DNA of 7,339 nucleotides, from assembly GCA_023436385.1 (NCBI GenBank), contig JAEZJH010000353.1, forward strand, positions 1 through 7,339, given 5' to 3'. The stretch is from Pseudomonadota bacterium. Lineage in GTDB: Bacteria > Myxococcota > Myxococcia > Myxococcales > Vulgatibacteraceae. The translations under genes were made by a program, and so were the position numbers. Shown here piece by piece: positions 1 to 6,371 of this stretch. Under the pieces are notes generated by a model, which was not told where the DNA came from, did not search any database, and worked only from the letters and a program-made list of their open reading frames with translations. How positions within the stretch are numbered: the first letter of the stretch is position 1; the number at the start of each line of letters is the position of its first letter.

Positions 1-1176
1 GACGGGCGATGCGCCGCCACGGTGGCGCCGGCCTTCCGCACGCGGGAGGAGGCGGAGCGGTGGGCGGCGACCGTCGCCGGGCGAGCGCTGGCGCCCGTGG
101 CAATCCGGCGGCGGCGGGAGGAGGAGCCGCCGCCCCCGCCCTTCGACACCGCCACGCTCCTGGCCGAGGCCGATCGGCTGGGGCTGGGGCCGGAGCGGGT
201 GCTCGAGGTGGCCCGGCGGCTCCACCGCGGCGTGGAACTGGCCGACGGGATCGAGCCGCTCCTCAGCTACCCGCGGACCGACGAGGCGACGATCGATCCG
301 GAACCCGGGGACCGTCCCCTCGCCCACGGCGCGATCCGGCCGGTCTCGGCGGAGTGGTCGCCGGAGCGAACGGCGCCGTACCTCGAGGCGGCGGAGCGGA
401 AGGTTTACGAGCGCGTCTGGTGGCGGACCGCGGCGGCGCGGGCGGCGCCGGCGGTGCTCGAGACGATCGAGGCGGAGCTCGGGGACGGGAGGGTGGCCCG
501 GGCGGTGCGGGTGATCGAGGCCGGGTGGCGCGGAGTGGGGGAAGAGGCCGACGCGTACCGGTGTGCGGCGAGAGCCGGGAGCGAGGCCGGAGGCCGCGAG
601 GTCGGCGCCGGTCTCGGGACGGCGGGCGCCGTCCCTGGGACGGTGGACGCCGGTTGCGGGACGGCGCGCCCGTGTTTCGAACTGGTGGGCGTGGGTTTCG
701 AGGCGGCGGGCGCCGGCCAGCGCCGAGGGGATCCCGGGGCTCGGGTCGGGCGGGCGCGGGTGGTCGAGCGTCCCGGGCCCGGGCCGTATCGGCCCGGGGA
801 GCTGGTCGCCGACCTCGCGGCGCTAAGCGTGGGCCGGCCGTCGACCTGGGCGACGATCGGCCGCGGGCTGCGCGAGGCCGGGTGGGTGCGCGGGGAGGGC
901 GGGCGGCTCCGGGTGACGGAGGAGGGGCGAAGGGTGCACGAGGCGCTCCGGCGGGCCTTCGGCGCGTGGCTCGCGCCGGAGAACGCCCGGGCCCTCGAGG
1001 CCGGACTCCGGGCCGTGGAGGAGGGCCGGCTGGGGGCCGCGGAGTTCCGGAACCGGTTCATCCAGCCCCTCGAGGCCGGCGCCGGATCGCGACGGCCGGC
1101 GTGCCCGGCGTGCGGGCGACCGCTCCTTGCCGCCGGGACCTGTTCCGGCTTCCCGCTCTGCAGGGGTTCCGCGTAA
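1..1176 (+). CDS. Type IA DNA topoisomerase, C-terminal part (5' end outside window)
   Basis: The enzyme relaxes DNA through a transient 5'-phosphotyrosine break. The frame is open from base 1, so the N-terminal Toprim domain lies outside the window; the GTG at 22 is not a convincing start. Seen in order: a PPPPPFDTATLL stretch (about 127-165) matching the family's PPPF-T-tstL element; LLSYPRTDEATID with the catalytic Tyr codon at 268-270; HGAIRP (about 328-345), matching the HEAIRP motif; KVYERVWWRT (about 400-430), like YELIWRR; GRPSTWATI (about 832-860), like RPSTYASI; then a TEEG helical segment. A Cys4 zinc finger closes the protein (Cys codons at 1102, 1111, 1141, 1159). HxAIRP and RPSTxA favour the TopA branch, while YPRTD is more TopB-like, so no symbol is given. 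A Gly/Ala-rich 7-residue repeat (608-712) sits where domain II strands are expected. Family call is confident; the branch is not. Confidence 0.88.
   Translation, partial: DGRCAATVAPAFRTREEAERWAATVAGRALAPVAIRRRREEEPPPPPFDTATLLAEADRLGLGPERVLEVARRLHRGVELADGIEPLLSYPRTDEATIDPEPGDRPLAHGAIRPVSAEWSPERTAPYLEAAERKVYERVWWRTAAARAAPAVLETIEAELGDGRVARAVRVIEAGWRGVGEEADAYRCAARAGSEAGGREVGAGLGTAGAVPGTVDAGCGTARPCFELVGVGFEAAGAGQRRGDPGARVGRARVVERPGPGPYRPGELVADLAALSVGRPSTWATIGRGLREAGWVRGEGGRLRVTEEGRRVHEALRRAFGAWLAPENARALEAGLRAVEEGRLGAAEFRNRFIQPLEAGAGSRRPACPACGRPLLAAGTCSGFPLCRGSA
608..712 (+). repeat. Five 21-bp tandem repeats inside the topoisomerase gene
   Basis: Five consecutive 21-base units start at 608, 629, 650, 671 and 692, typically ccggtctcgggacggcgggc followed by g. 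The first three are closest to each other, while units 4 and 5 share a gtttcga core. A more degenerate unit may precede at 587, and a partial one follows at 713. Because 21 is divisible by three, the repeat stays in frame and encodes heptads such as GAGLGTA, GAVPGTV, DAGCGTA and GVGFEAA. Copy number could vary by replication slippage without breaking the gene. Confidence 0.85.
778..798. repeat. Perfect 9-bp inverted repeat inside the topoisomerase gene
   Basis: The arms cccgggccg (778-786) and cggcccggg (790-798) are exactly complementary around a TAT loop. The element lies 66 bases after the tandem repeat and encodes part of a Pro/Gly stretch (PGPGPYRPGE). It may be a by-product of GC-rich coding, but could fold in single-stranded DNA or mRNA. 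Confidence 0.55.
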
Positions 1177-1220
1177 ACGGCATGTAAGCGGAATTCTTGT
1201 GGTATTTCGCCGCCGGATTC

Positions 1221-1249
1221 TTGACCCCCCTTGGAGGCGATGCTAGACA
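1221..1249 (+). promoter_or_regulatory. Candidate sigma-70 promoter for the ExbB-ExbD-ExbD cluster
   Basis: A TTGACC box (1221-1226, five of six consensus -35 bases) is followed after 17 bases by TAGACA (1244-1249) carrying a TG extension at 1241-1242, an extended -10 arrangement. It lies in a locally AT-richer patch (about 1185-1250) that stands out from the GC-rich surroundings. Transcription would start near 1256, giving a 5' leader of about 130 bases before the ExbB start. The -10 box is imperfect, and the sigma-factor preference of this organism is unknown. Confidence 0.45.
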
Positions 1250-1369
1250 AGGGAGGCTTCTCGCCGGGCGTCAGCGATCGCCGCCTCGGCAGGAATTCGG
1301 ACGTGCCGGGGGGGACCGCGTGCGCGACCTTCCCGTGACCGACTGGCGTTGCCGGTGGCCCCCCGGGCC

Positions 1370-1377
1370 GGAAGGGA
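1370..1377 (+). promoter_or_regulatory. Ribosome binding site fixing the ExbB start
   Basis: GGAAGGGA lies 10 bases before the ATG at 1388. It supports that start over the in-frame TTG at 1349, which would add 13 residues (PVAPRAGRDSRA and neighbours) with no family resemblance. Confidence 0.6.
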
Positions 1378-1387
1378 CTCGCGAGCG

Positions 1388-2086
1388 ATGCACGGCCTCG
1401 TCTTCTTCGGAGCGAGCTTCCTGGACAGCATCGCCCTGTTCTTCGAACAGGGCGGGGCGTTCATGTACGTCAACGTCTTCGTCGCCGCCACCGCGCTGGC
1501 GATGATGCTCGAGCGGACGATCTCGCTCTTGTTCCGCTACTCGATCAACGCCGGGCCCTTCCTCGATCAGATCGGGAAGCTGGTCCTCTCCGGGAACATC
1601 GAGCGAGCGAAGAAGCTGTGCGCTGCGGCGCCGCAAGCCTCCCTGGCCCGTGTCGTCCACGCCGGCCTGAACCGGGCGCACCTGGGCGAGGTGGAGGTGG
1701 CCAAGGCGATGGACGAGGTGCTCCTCGAGGAGACGCCCAAGCTCCAGAAGCGGGTCCAGTCGCTCTTCTCGATCGCCAACATCGCCACCCTGCTCGGCCT
1801 GATCGGCACCATCTTCGGCCTGATCGCCGCCTTCAAGTCGCTGCAGTTCGCCGCCCCCGAGCAGAAGCAGGCACTCCTCGCCGCCGGTATCTCGGAGGCG
1901 ATGAACAACACCGCCTTTGGCCTCTCGATCGCGGTGAGCTGCATCATCGGCCACATGCTCCTCACCAACCGCTCGAAGGCGATGGTCGAGGAGCTGGAGG
2001 CCGCCTCGGTGAAGATCGAGAACCTGCTCGGCCGGCGCCGGCAGGAGGCCGCCGCGAACGGTTCGCCCACCGGCATCGCGGCCTAG
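1388..2086 (+). CDS. MotA/TolQ/ExbB-family proton channel subunit
   Basis: This 232-residue inner-membrane protein is the stator subunit of a proton-motive-force-driven complex; ExbB-type subunits form a pentamer around ExbD-type partners. TM1 spans roughly residues 20-45 (GGAFMYVNVFVAATALAM). A cytoplasmic stretch follows, including GNIERAKKLC, a typical ExbB/TolQ element. TM2 is about 128-150, with LLGLIGTIFGLI matching the LLGTVxGI signature (T141). TM3 is about 168-193, with ISEAMNNTAFGL matching the EAL-xxTAxGL signature (E170, T175). The polar channel residues at T141 and T175 are therefore kept. Length is normal for the family. The start is chosen from the Shine-Dalgarno sequence at 1370-1377. 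The next gene begins 60 bases downstream, beyond a hairpin. The substrate system (TonB-like, Tol-like or gliding-motor-like) cannot be told from this subunit. Confidence 0.9.
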   Translation: MHGLVFFGASFLDSIALFFEQGGAFMYVNVFVAATALAMMLERTISLLFRYSINAGPFLDQIGKLVLSGNIERAKKLCAAAPQASLARVVHAGLNRAHLGEVEVAKAMDEVLLEETPKLQKRVQSLFSIANIATLLGLIGTIFGLIAAFKSLQFAAPEQKQALLAAGISEAMNNTAFGLSIAVSCIIGHMLLTNRSKAMVEELEAASVKIENLLGRRRQEAAANGSPTGIAA

Positions 2087-2100
2087 CCGTCGCCGTTTCT

Positions 2101-2122
2101 CCGGCCGCCGCCCGGCGGCCGG
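2101..2122 (+). other. Perfect 10-bp hairpin between the ExbB and first ExbD genes
   Basis: ccggccgccg (2101-2110) and cggcggccgg (2113-2122) are exactly complementary with only two bases between them, so a real loop would open one or two pairs. It lies 14 bases after the ExbB stop and 12 bases before the next Shine-Dalgarno sequence (GGAG, 2135-2138). No T run follows, so it is not a standard terminator. It could stabilise the ExbB mRNA 3' end, or reduce read-through or translation of the downstream genes. Confidence 0.6.
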
Positions 2123-2146
2123 CCTCCCGAGCGCGGAGCCCGAGCG

Positions 2147-2671
2147 ATGTACTTCTCCCGGCGCAAGTTGAAGCCCCGCCCCCCGCAGCACACGGGTGAG
2201 CTCAACCTCGTGCCGTACCTGGACATCACCGTGAACCTGGTGATGTTCATGCTCCTCTCGATCACCGGCCTCCTCGAGTTCGCCACCATCAACGTCAACG
2301 CGCCCAAGTACGGCGCCGGCGCGGCGGGGGCCGCGGCCAACGAGAAGCGGCTCCTCCTCACCGTGGCGATCTCGAAGAAGGGCTTCTACATCGCCGGGGC
2401 GGGGGCGATCCTCGGGCAGGAGGAGACGCCCGGCCAGGCCACCACCGCCGGCGAGCCGACGGTGCCGCTCCGGGGGACCGAGTTCGATTTCGCGACCCTC
2501 ACCGAGAAGCTGGCGCAGGTGAAGGCCGCGTATCCGAACGAGACCAAGATCATCTTCGCCGCCGATCCCGACGTGCGCTACGAGGACGTGGTCCGGACCA
2601 TGGACGCGGCCCGGGAGCACCAGGGAAAGCCGCTCTTCTACGACGTCTCGCTGTCGATCCTCGCGGGCTAG
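2147..2671 (+). CDS. ExbD/TolR-family protein 1
   Basis: This 174-residue protein has one membrane segment and is the predicted proton-coupled partner of the ExbB-like subunit. A short basic N-terminus (SRRKLKPRP) is followed by LNLVPYLDITVNLVMFML (19-36), the ExbD/TolR transmembrane motif, with the essential Asp at D26. The rest should be periplasmic. Residues about 82-100 carry a Gly/Thr-rich insertion (QEETPGQATTAGEP), which makes it somewhat longer than classical 140-residue ExbD. The C-terminal part IIFAADPDVRYEDVVRTMD fits the family's aD-xxvxYxxvvxvmd element. The ATG at 2147 has a GGAG 8 bases upstream. The stop TAG (2669-2671) overlaps the next gene's ribosome binding site, showing tight translational linkage to the second ExbD. 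Confidence 0.88.
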   Translation: MYFSRRKLKPRPPQHTGELNLVPYLDITVNLVMFMLLSITGLLEFATINVNAPKYGAGAAGAAANEKRLLLTVAISKKGFYIAGAGAILGQEETPGQATTAGEPTVPLRGTEFDFATLTEKLAQVKAAYPNETKIIFAADPDVRYEDVVRTMDAAREHQGKPLFYDVSLSILAG

Positions 2672-2674
2672 GAG
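2670..2674 (+). promoter_or_regulatory. Ribosome binding site supporting the GTG start of ExbD 2
   Basis: AGGAG overlaps the stop codon of the preceding gene (TAGGAG) and lies six bases before the GTG at 2681. The overlap suggests that translation of the two ExbD genes is coupled. Confidence 0.7.
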
Positions 2675-2680
2675 AAACCG

Positions 2681-3307
2681 GTGGCCGCCCAGCACACGAA
2701 CGGCAGCGAGCGCGAGCAGGCCGAGCTCCAGGAGCGGCTGGCCTACCAGCGCAAGCTGCGCCGCAAGCGCAAGAAGGAACGGGAGGCCGAGGAGGAGGCG
2801 GTCACCTCCGAGCTGAACATCACCGCGATGATGGACATGATGACCATCCTCCTGGTGTTCCTCCTCAAGTCCTTCGGCGCCAACGCGGCCAACATCACCA
2901 CCAACGAGGACCTGGTGGTGCCGCAGTCGACCTCGGCCCTGAAGGTCGAGGAGCTGGTGACGATCACCATCACCGCGAAGCAGATCCTGGTGGGCGACAA
3001 GGCGGTGGTGGATCTCGAGGCGAGCCAGGCCGCCGACGGCAGGCCGCTGGCGGTGGTGCCGGCCGGGGTCCGCGACAACGGCGGCCGGGGGATGCTGATC
3101 GTCCCGGTCGAGGAGCAGCTCCGCAAGGAGATCGAGAAGATCCGCCAGATCGCCGAATTCAACCCGTCGATGCAGCCGAAGAACCAGATCGCGGTCGTCG
3201 GCGACGGCAACACGCCCTACGACATCCTGACGATGGTGCTCTACACCGCCGGCAAGGTCGGGCTCGACGGCTACAAGTTCGTGGTGATCGGAGCGAACCA
3301 GGGCTGA
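2681..3307 (+). CDS. ExbD/TolR-family protein 2, with long charged N-terminus
   Basis: This 208-residue single-pass inner-membrane protein is the second ExbD-type subunit of the cluster. Residues 1-41 form a long cytoplasmic extension rich in Arg, Lys and Glu (QRKLRRKRKKEREAEEEA), probably helical or coiled coil, and much longer than the few residues usual before the TM helix. LNITAMMDMMTILLVFLLKS (45-64) is the transmembrane motif, with the conserved Asp at D52. The periplasmic part includes a charged helix (VEEQLRKEIEKIRQIAEF) and ends with the family element PYDILTMVLYTAGKVGLDGY. It is clearly different in sequence from ExbD 1, so the pair is not a recent duplication. GTG is preferred as the start because AGGAG lies six bases upstream. 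The three-gene order resembles aglR-aglQ-aglS of the Myxococcus gliding motor, but the sequence alone does not prove that role. Confidence 0.88.
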   Translation: MAAQHTNGSEREQAELQERLAYQRKLRRKRKKEREAEEEAVTSELNITAMMDMMTILLVFLLKSFGANAANITTNEDLVVPQSTSALKVEELVTITITAKQILVGDKAVVDLEASQAADGRPLAVVPAGVRDNGGRGMLIVPVEEQLRKEIEKIRQIAEFNPSMQPKNQIAVVGDGNTPYDILTMVLYTAGKVGLDGYKFVVIGANQG

Positions 3308-3330
3308 ACCGCCGGAGGCGGTTCAGCCCT
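3300..3330. terminator. Strong hairpin at the end of the ExbBD cluster
   Basis: agggctgaaccgcc (3300-3313) and ggcggttcagccct (3317-3330) are exactly complementary over 14 bp around a gga loop. The left arm contains the ExbD 2 stop codon (TGA, 3305-3307). It sits between converging genes, which fits a transcript end or anti-read-through barrier for both. Neither strand shows a clear T run after the stem, so it is not a canonical intrinsic terminator; it could protect the 3' end instead. Confidence 0.6.
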
Positions 3331-3346
3331 GCAGCTTCTGACTCGG

Positions 3347-3374
3347 CGGAACTGGTGCCGCAGGCACCAGTCCG
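3347..3374. terminator. Second hairpin in the convergent gap
   Basis: actggtgcc (3351-3359) and ggcaccagt (3363-3371) pair perfectly around a gca loop. Flanking cgg (3347-3349) and ccg (3372-3374) extend the stem with one bulged A. It lies 20 bases past the first hairpin and 71 bases past the stop of the minus-strand DUF3108-type gene, so it may end transcripts from that side. No T run is present. The remaining stretch, 3375-3445, holds nothing recognisable. Confidence 0.45.
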
Positions 3375-3445
3375 TGAAGGCCCACCGCCGCCTCGGTTGC
3401 GCCGCCGTGGATGTCCCGCCCCGGCAGCACCCCGATCCGGCGCGC

Positions 3446-4498
3446 CTAGCGGCGCTTCGGCTTGGCCGGCAGCGGCCCGGCGGTCGTCGCCTTCGGCGCG
3501 GTCTCCAACCCCGCCGGCGTCGCCTGCTGCGCCGCGGTACCCGTGGACTTCGCCTCCTCGGTCCGCGGCTCCGCCGGCTTCGGCTCCTCCGGCTTCGCGG
3601 GCGCGACCTTCTGGGCGGCGGTCTTCGGCGCGGCGAGCAGGCTCTCCTCGGTCTCCGAGCCGGCGGAGGTGTCGACGTGGGTGAGCTGCGCCCGGACCGG
3701 ACCGACGTCGAGGGTCACCATCGCCGCCAGCGGGAGCCTCTGGCCGTCGGCGCCGATCCAGACGTGCACCTCCCGGTGGCGCCGGGGGTTGTCGATGCGG
3801 ACCGCGGTCCCCGCGAAGTGGTAGGCCTGGAAGGTGCCGGCCGGGACGGTGACCGTCTCCGGCCCCTTCACGGTGCCGTGCACCCGCCAGAGGCGGCGCA
3901 GGCCGTAGGCGTCGAAGCAGAAGGGCTGGCCGGGCGCGACGTCGATCGCCCGGAGGTAGTAGGCCGCGGCCACCGGATCGAAGACGTCGTTGGCGTAGCG
4001 GGCGACGCGCTTGCCCTTCTCCTTGCCCTTGGTCCAGTCGACGGTGACCTTGGCTCCCTCGGCCTTCTTCCCGAAGACCACGTCGGCGGAGCGGACCAGA
4101 CCGGCCTCGTTCGAGTCCTCGCGGTAGCGCCGCGGGTGAAGGTCCCGGGAGCGGACGTAGGTGGTGGACCGGCCGCGGAACCGCTTCATCGAGGAGACGA
4201 AGGAGTTCGAGGCAGCGAGGGCGCGGAGCGGATACTCCCGCGAGGTGCCCGTGCCCACCGGCGGCAGGGCCACCAGGGCCATCTCGCCGGCGTAGGCCCC
4301 GAGGACGTCGATGTCGTAAGCGAGCTTCTCGCCCGGCTCCCAGGGGATCTCGCCGGCGGCGGGAAGCGCCGGGCACTCGGCGGCGGTGGGGAGGCGGGCC
4401 GGCGCCGGGGCCTTGCGCTTGGCGGCGCCCGCTGCGGCGGGTGGCAGCGCGAGACCGGCGACGAGCAGGAGCGAGAGGACGGTTCTTCCGACGTGCAT
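3446..4498 (-). CDS. Secreted DUF3108-type envelope protein
   Basis: This 350-residue protein has a likely Sec signal peptide: MHVGRTVLSLLLVAGLALP, then Ala-rich residues to about 26. A core of about 50-275 begins GEKLAYDIDVLGAYAGEMAL, the hallmark opening of DUF3108 proteins. It continues with beta-rich segments, including a VPAGTFQAYHF stretch that is also typical of the family (a modification-type 'xVPAGxF' strand) and HVWIGADGQRLPLAAMV. Molecular function of DUF3108 is not established; members are mostly periplasmic. Residues 277-350 form a disordered Ala/Pro/Lys/Glu tail (PAKPEEPKPAEP), ending in KPKRR. The ATG at 4498 is preferred over one at 4630, which would put 44 unrelated residues ahead of the signal peptide and overlap the upstream gene. 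No strong Shine-Dalgarno is visible. It lies 88 bases after the hydrolase-like gene and may be its operon partner. Confidence 0.75.
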   Translation of the reverse strand: MHVGRTVLSLLLVAGLALPPAAAGAAKRKAPAPARLPTAAECPALPAAGEIPWEPGEKLAYDIDVLGAYAGEMALVALPPVGTGTSREYPLRALAASNSFVSSMKRFRGRSTTYVRSRDLHPRRYREDSNEAGLVRSADVVFGKKAEGAKVTVDWTKGKEKGKRVARYANDVFDPVAAAYYLRAIDVAPGQPFCFDAYGLRRLWRVHGTVKGPETVTVPAGTFQAYHFAGTAVRIDNPRRHREVHVWIGADGQRLPLAAMVTLDVGPVRAQLTHVDTSAGSETEESLLAAPKTAAQKVAPAKPEEPKPAEPRTEEAKSTGTAAQQATPAGLETAPKATTAGPLPAKPKRR

Positions 4499-4586
4499 GG
4501 CTACCCCGGGCGCGGAGCTTCCGCGGACTGCGTGGGTGGACGGCCGTTCGCCGTTCGTGTCGGGTCGGACGTCCAAACCCAGCCGC

Positions 4587-6371
4587 CTATTCTCGCGGGG
4601 GAGGGGCGGCCCGGGGCACACCCGCGGCAAGGACGTCGAGGAGCCGACCGCGCGCCGCCTCCCAGGCCGCCGGGTCGGCCTCGATCGCCCAGGGGTCGGG
4701 GACCAGCCGCCGAAGCTCCCGGCGCACCGCCGCCTCGCCGCCGGGGAGGGCCGCGACCAGCCGGAGGAGTTCGTGATCCTCGAGCCCGTCGCGGATCGCC
4801 TTGAGGCGCAGGGACTCCACCGGCACGTGGCTGGCGCCGCCGATCCGCGCCGGCGTGCCGGGGTAGAGGAGCGTGCCGTCGCCGTTCACGCCGAAGGCCC
4901 GGAGGCCCTCGCCGCTCCAGACGTCGAGCGGCCGGCCGGTCGGCGCGTAGCCGTAGACCGTGTCCCAGTAGAGCTCGCCGCCGATCCCCTCGCCAAAGGC
5001 GAGCCAGCCGGTCGCCCGGGCCCGGGCGCCGGCGAGGTCGATGGCGTAGCCCGGCCAGCCGGCGAAGTAGCGCCCCTTCGGACCCTCGCCGCAGCCGTGG
5101 GAGGAGCAGCTCACGTACCACCAGGGCGCGCGGTAAGCGCTCCGCGGCGCGCGCCAGGGGCAGTACTCGTCGGGCCGGCTCCGAACGAAGAGGCAGTTGA
5201 GGTTGGGGGTCCAGAGGTCGACGAGCCCGTCGAGCGACGGGTGGAACGGAGCGGTGACCAGCACCCGGATCGACGGATCGGCCCGGCGCACCAGCCGGGC
5301 CCGGGCCGCCACCGCCGGGAGGTCGGCCTCCTTCGGCTCGTCCTTCGCGTAGTCGAAGAGGATTGCCTCCCAGCCGCGCTCGCGGTGGTGCCGGGCGATC
5401 GCCCGCCAGTAGGCGAGGCGCTCGGCGTCCGAGGCGAGGCCGGGGTGGGTGCGGAGCTCGGCGGTGGTCGCCCGGGCTCCGCCCGGGAGGATCCGGCCCT
5501 CGAGGAACGGGGCCAGCTCGCGGTCGTAGGCGGCAAAGTCCAGCTCGATCCCGGCCGCCGTCCGGCGGAAGGGCGGCGGCTCCATGGTGCCGCCGTGGAC
5601 GGAGATCCGGTGGGCGAGGAGGGCGGTCCGGTAGGCGCGATCGAGGGCCTGGAGTTCGTCGGCGGTGCCGGGCCTGCCGTGGTGTCCGAGGGCGGCCCGG
5701 AGCGCGGAGAAGCCGAAGCTGGTGGGCAGGGTCGCGGTGGCGGGGATCGCCGTCGGCTCGATCCGGAGCTCGAGGGGAACCGGTCCGGAGAGCGGGCCTG
5801 CCTCGAGCCGGAGCGAGGCCCGGCGGAGGCCCGGGGCGGCGTCGGCGGCGGCGCAGGCCTCGACGGCGATCGCCCGGTTCTCGCCGGCCGGGACGGTGAA
5901 GGGGAAGGCCCGGCGCGGTTCGCCGAAGATTGGATCGACCGCGGGCACCAGCGGATCCGGCCAGCGGCCGGCCTCGCCGTCGGGGCCCGACGATCGGGGG
6001 AGCTCGACCAGGACCTCGCGGTAGAGCCGGACCGAGACGCCGTTGCCCGGGGCGGTCTCGATCCGGGCGGCGACGTCGGCGATCGGCCGGGCGCCGGCGG
6101 CGAGGGCCAGGTGGGCCAGCTCGCATTCGCCGCGGAGGAGACGGAGGCGGATCGTCGACGGGGCCCCCGCCGGCGGGCGATCCCCGGGGCGGATCTTGGC
6201 GGTCGAGGGGGCGATCCAGCGGACCGGGAGGACCGGTCGTCCCCGGGCGAGAGCCTCGCCGCCGGTAGCGTCGCTGCCGCCGGTCGGAGCGGGCGGGCCA
6301 ATGGCGAGGCCGATCCCCAGGACCACGGAGGCCAGGGCGGCGCCGAGGAAGGCGATGGTCGGACGGGACAT
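4587..6371 (-). CDS. GH123/DUF4091-like glycoside hydrolase, exported or membrane-anchored
   Basis: This 594-residue protein has an N-terminal hydrophobic segment (FLGAALASVVLGIGLAIG, 8-25), either signal peptide or anchor, with no lipobox. Residues about 70-205 look like the beta-sandwich N-terminal domain of GH123 proteins. The region 210-540 resembles the catalytic TIM barrel. ILFDYAKDEPKEAD carries the adjacent Asp-Glu pair (D344-E345), which in GH123 beta-N-acetylgalactosaminidases acts in substrate-assisted catalysis. PWWYVSC (415-421), GWLAFGEGIGGELYWD (455-470) and NGDGTLLYPG (496-505), followed by ESLRLKAIRDGLEDHELL (519-536), are the diagnostic DUF4091 C-terminal elements. GalNAc specificity is not proven, since many DUF4091 proteins are uncharacterised. 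The ATG at 6371 precedes the hydrophobic segment directly; its Shine-Dalgarno is weak. It follows the barrel-like gene by 93 bases. Confidence 0.8.
   Translation of the reverse strand: MSRPTIAFLGAALASVVLGIGLAIGPPAPTGGSDATGGEALARGRPVLPVRWIAPSTAKIRPGDRPPAGAPSTIRLRLLRGECELAHLALAAGARPIADVAARIETAPGNGVSVRLYREVLVELPRSSGPDGEAGRWPDPLVPAVDPIFGEPRRAFPFTVPAGENRAIAVEACAAADAAPGLRRASLRLEAGPLSGPVPLELRIEPTAIPATATLPTSFGFSALRAALGHHGRPGTADELQALDRAYRTALLAHRISVHGGTMEPPPFRRTAAGIELDFAAYDRELAPFLEGRILPGGARATTAELRTHPGLASDAERLAYWRAIARHHRERGWEAILFDYAKDEPKEADLPAVAARARLVRRADPSIRVLVTAPFHPSLDGLVDLWTPNLNCLFVRSRPDEYCPWRAPRSAYRAPWWYVSCSSHGCGEGPKGRYFAGWPGYAIDLAGARARATGWLAFGEGIGGELYWDTVYGYAPTGRPLDVWSGEGLRAFGVNGDGTLLYPGTPARIGGASHVPVESLRLKAIRDGLEDHELLRLVAALPGGEAAVRRELRRLVPDPWAIEADPAAWEAARGRLLDVLAAGVPRAAPPPRE

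Noticed and set aside
405..1250. 281-codon minus-strand frame opposite the topoisomerase
   Set aside because: Low-complexity Arg/Ser/Pro/Ala product without motifs, facing a well-supported topoisomerase frame.
1274..1281. GCGATCGC octamer, the HIP1 palindrome abundant in cyanobacteria
   Set aside because: Only a single copy was noticed, and the gene content does not suggest a cyanobacterium; chance occurrence in GC-rich DNA is the simplest explanation.
1240..1338. Small ORF of 32 codons (begins MLDKGGF) with GGAGG upstream, in the leader of ExbB
   Set aside because: The GGAGG is only two bases from the ATG, too close for good initiation, and the ATG overlaps the candidate -10 box, so transcripts from that promoter would not contain it.
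1271..2695. 474-codon minus-strand frame opposite the ExbB and ExbD 1 genes
   Set aside because: The plus strand encodes clear ExbB and ExbD motifs here; the antisense product is Arg/Gly/Leu-rich with no signature.
4499..4586. Promoter for the DUF3108-type gene on the minus strand
   Set aside because: A TTGGAC box is present (4576-4571), but no acceptable -10 box follows at the right distance.
4499..4630. Longer N-terminus for the DUF3108-type protein from an ATG at 4630
   Set aside because: It would place 44 unrelated residues before an evident signal peptide and overlap the end of the upstream gene.
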